From Westiellopsis prolifica IICB1 (lineage in GTDB: Bacteria; Cyanobacteriota; Cyanobacteriia; Cyanobacteriales; Nostocaceae): a DNA stretch of 64,000 bases. Where the stretch lies: the NCBI RefSeq assembly GCF_004323185.1, contig NZ_NAPS01000001.1:3197397-3261396 (forward strand), in the 5' to 3' direction. Each line of letters begins with the position of its first letter. Positions within the stretch are counted from its first letter, which is position 1. This document shows positions 61,522 through 64,000 of this stretch, piece by piece. The notes beneath the pieces are model-generated. The model had not been told where the DNA came from. It did no database searches and saw only the letters and a list, made by a program, of their open reading frames with translations. Made by a program: the position numbers and the translations under genes.

Positions 61522-64000
61522 ATGATAGTTGAGTGGTTCATGACTTGGGTAGCAGGAAAAGCCTTTGGATTTCTCGTCAAGACTATTATCAGTGAAGAAT
61601 TTGTCAAAGATTTAATCAAAGATTACGCTAAAGATTTCTTCAAATTTGTCTTTAATAATGCTGTAACCATACCCTTTCAACAAGAACCGCTTCAGAAAGC
61701 AGAAATCAGGGCGCTAGCAGAATTTTTGCAACTGGTACAGCAAGATTTAGAAGATAGTGATCTTTCAGAAGATGAAGTCAAAAAATACACGCAACCATTA
61801 AATAAATTTCTGAAAAATCAAGAAGTTAAACAAATCTTAGGAAATGCCTTTAATGATGATAACCAAGCTGTAGACACAAAGAGATTACAAACACTTTGGT
61901 ATGAAATTAATTCCTCATGCTCCTTAATAAATAATTTTAAGTGGAAAAGGATTGGTAGAGAATATGGGCAAAAAGTTAAAGAGATTATTATAGAAATTCC
62001 CGAACTTCGAGAGATTCTTGATTCTAAAAATCTGGATAAAATCAGAGAAAATACCACAGAGATTGCTGGAGTTATTCCTAAATTTGATTTAGAAAAATAT
62101 CAAGAAGCAATTCGGGAGTGCTACGGCAATCTAAAATTAGATAGTTTAGATACGAGCGGTTACGCCTATAACGAACTAAAGTTATGGCGTATGTTTATCG
62201 CTCAAAATGTGCGAGAGGTTCACCAAGTTTTACCCCAAGTTTACGAACTACCCAAAGAACATGTAAGAAGATTGCAAGAAACTAACCAAATAGAACCAGA
62301 AGTTGAATTAGAAGAATTAGAACGTCATAAACGAGTTTATTTTGAACAACCGATACGCTCAGTATTAGATATTGTTAATCATAAACAGACTTATAAATAT
62401 CTCGTAATTTTGGGTGATCCTGGTTCGGGCAAGTCTACATTATTGCAATATTTAGCTTTGAATTGGGCAGAGTCACCCCTTGATAATGTTATCTCGCTGC
62501 CGATTCCTTTGTTGATTGAGTTACGCACTTATGTACGATGGCGGGATAATAAACAGAAGCAGGGTTTTTTGGACTTTTTCCATCAAGGTAGCGGTGCAAT
62601 TTCTCATCTCAATCAGCATCAATTGCATGAACAGTTAAATACTGGTAATGCTGTAGTGATGTTTGATGGTTTAGATGAAGTATTTGATCCTGGTAAGCGA
62701 GAGGATGTAATTACTGATATTCATCGCTTCACTAATGAATATCCACATGTGCAGGTAATTGTTACTTCTCGCGTGATTGGCTACAAAGCGCAACGTTTGC
62801 GAGATGCTGAGTTTCGCCACTTCATGCTACAAGATTTGGAAGAAGAACAAATTCAGGATTTTATCAACCGTTGGCATAAGTTAAATTTTAAAGATGCGGC
62901 TGATGGAGAGAGAAAAAAACAGCGCTTGCAAATCGGTATTCATAATTCAAAAGCCATTACCGAACTAGCAGGAAATCCCTTGTTGTTAACCATGATGGCA
63001 ATTTTAAATCGTAACCAAGAATTGCCTAGAGATAGAGCCACACTTTATGAACAAGCATCAAAGGTACTGCTGCATCAATGGGATGTGGAACGCGCATTGG
63101 TGGAAAATAAACGGTTAGATCCAAAAACTATTGATTATAAAGATAAACAAGCAATGCTGCGCCAAGTTGCTTGTCATATGCAAACCAGTGAGAAAGGTTT
63201 GGCTGGTAATTTTATTAGTGCAGATGATTTAGAAAAGATTCTGATTGGCTATTTAAAAAGTATCGAAGTTAGTCAGCCGAGAGAAGTGGCGAAGCTGATG
63301 ATCAATCAACTCAGAACTCGCAACTTTATGTTGTGTTTTCTGGGTGCAGATTGTTATGCTTTTGTGCATCGGACTTTTTTAGAATATTTCTGTGCTTGGG
63401 AGTTTGTTTGGCAATTTAAAGAAACACAAACGCTGAAAATTGAGCAACTAAAAACAGAAGTTTTTGGCAAACACTGGCGAGATGAGAATTGGCATGAGGT
63501 TTTAAGACTAATTGCGGGAATGATTGATGCCAAATTTGTCGGCGAAATCATTGAGTATTTAATGAATCTCAATGGTGAAGATGAGCAATTCATCAATATA
63601 TTTTTAGCAGCTAAGTGTTTTCTAGAAGTCAGAAATCCTGTGGCTATTCAGTCAATAGTCGATAAATTGCTTAACAAGTTAAAAAATTTAACTAAATATG
63701 ACCTCCCTTACTATTACACAGATACAAATTTCGAGGAAAAAAGCTTTGTTATTAAAATTCGTACTCAAGCAGTGACAACAATTGCCACGACTTGGCAAGA
63801 TGACCGCAATATCTTAAACTGGCTCAAAACTTGTGCTACTGCTGATCAATATTATGATGTGCGAGGTGCAGCCGTTCAAGCTTTAGCCAGCAACTTCAAC
63901 GATGAGGATACTAAAGACATTCTCAAAACTCGTGCTACTGATGATCAAGATTATTTTGTGCGACGTGCAGCTGTTCAAGCTTTAGCCAGCAACTTCAAGG
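61522..64000 (+). CDS. NACHT-HEAT STAND NTPase (partial, runs off the right edge)
   Basis: A frame from ATG 61522 stays open to the window end (826 codons). Residues 1-270 are an unrecognised helical N-terminal part (starting with a hydrophobic IVEWFMTWVAGKAFGFLV). A NACHT domain follows: Walker A GDPGSGKSTLLQYLALNW (298-315), Walker B VVMFDGLDEVFD (378-389), VIVTSRVIGYKAQRL, then LAGNPLLLTMMAILNRNQEL. From about residue 735 there are HEAT-like repeats (YDVRGAAVQALASNFNDEDT, YFVRRAAVQALASNF). Such STAND proteins act as signal-sensing switches, and bacterial NACHT proteins are known to include anti-phage defence proteins. The effector part is probably the unknown N-terminus. The C-terminal sensor is cut. 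Confidence 0.88.
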   Translation, partial: MIVEWFMTWVAGKAFGFLVKTIISEEFVKDLIKDYAKDFFKFVFNNAVTIPFQQEPLQKAEIRALAEFLQLVQQDLEDSDLSEDEVKKYTQPLNKFLKNQEVKQILGNAFNDDNQAVDTKRLQTLWYEINSSCSLINNFKWKRIGREYGQKVKEIIIEIPELREILDSKNLDKIRENTTEIAGVIPKFDLEKYQEAIRECYGNLKLDSLDTSGYAYNELKLWRMFIAQNVREVHQVLPQVYELPKEHVRRLQETNQIEPEVELEELERHKRVYFEQPIRSVLDIVNHKQTYKYLVILGDPGSGKSTLLQYLALNWAESPLDNVISLPIPLLIELRTYVRWRDNKQKQGFLDFFHQGSGAISHLNQHQLHEQLNTGNAVVMFDGLDEVFDPGKREDVITDIHRFTNEYPHVQVIVTSRVIGYKAQRLRDAEFRHFMLQDLEEEQIQDFINRWHKLNFKDAADGERKKQRLQIGIHNSKAITELAGNPLLLTMMAILNRNQELPRDRATLYEQASKVLLHQWDVERALVENKRLDPKTIDYKDKQAMLRQVACHMQTSEKGLAGNFISADDLEKILIGYLKSIEVSQPREVAKLMINQLRTRNFMLCFLGADCYAFVHRTFLEYFCAWEFVWQFKETQTLKIEQLKTEVFGKHWRDENWHEVLRLIAGMIDAKFVGEIIEYLMNLNGEDEQFINIFLAAKCFLEVRNPVAIQSIVDKLLNKLKNLTKYDLPYYYTDTNFEEKSFVIKIRTQAVTTIATTWQDDRNILNWLKTCATADQYYDVRGAAVQALASNFNDEDTKDILKTRATDDQDYFVRRAAVQALASNFK

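Noticed and set aside
1..64000. tRNA or rRNA genes
   Set aside because: Reading the intergenic regions I saw no cloverleaf with a GGTTCGAATCC-type arm nor rRNA sequence; a tRNAscan/Infernal run would be needed to be certain.

Overview
The window looks like chromosome of a filamentous, heterocyst-type cyanobacterium (Nostoc/Calothrix-like). The reasons are abundant GCGATCGC (HIP1) sites, many short tandem heptamer repeats between genes, GAF domains of the cyanobacteriochrome/phytochrome type, a DUF1816 protein, a cyanoexosortase and a cyanobacterial-style cox locus. No rRNA or tRNA gene was seen.

Left part (0-9 kb): the 3' end of a dTDP-glucose 4,6-dehydratase gene, a membrane-anchored Ser/Thr kinase, an SDR oxidoreductase, msrA, a fluoride channel gene, an exosortase, a DegT-type sugar aminotransferase, a single-GAF protein with both cysteine motifs of a DXCF cyanobacteriochrome, and an RCK-2TM-RCK ion channel whose pore loop lacks the usual potassium filter.

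8.9-24.4 kb: five very large genes on the minus strand: 1301 aa (unrecognised), 871 aa (LamG, NVGIG repeats and phage tail-collar end), 740 aa (metallo-beta-lactamase plus Ala-rich tail), 1451 aa (beta-rich, DUF6603-like) and 640 aa (unrecognised). Three of the four junctions are 16-48 nt; a 388-nt gap separates the first two genes from the last three. No sheath, baseplate, capsid or transposase gene accompanies them. This is the best candidate for an undescribed multi-protein system.

24.4-27.6 kb: a sparse stretch with a long AT-rich gap, a truncated MBL hydrolase, a methyltransferase and a truncated Rpn-family nuclease. 27.5-33.8 kb: the respiratory terminal oxidase locus, with ctaB and ctaA divergent from coxB-coxA-coxC, so heme A synthesis and the aa3 oxidase sit together.

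34-56.4 kb: mostly housekeeping and regulatory genes: a GTPase, an acyl-CoA-dehydrogenase/cyclase fusion, trpD (with an in-frame repeat insertion), a retropepsin-like protease, carA, a STAS protein that seems to start at ATT, mrnC, rlmB, a DUF1816 gene, an alpha/beta hydrolase, a CAP protein, a DsbA-like protein, a 1914-aa multi-sensor hybrid histidine kinase, a START-like protein and a DUF924 protein.

56.4-64 kb: repeat-rich and possibly defence-related. A 21-bp minisatellite and a CRISPR array (8 perfect repeats plus one decayed; no cas genes in view) lie between two copies of one MITE-like palindrome. Then come a pair of overlapping small unknown genes, panB, a secreted beta-propeller protein, and a NACHT-HEAT STAND NTPase that runs off the right edge. 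Small palindromic elements recur across the window and several occur as inverted or nested copies.
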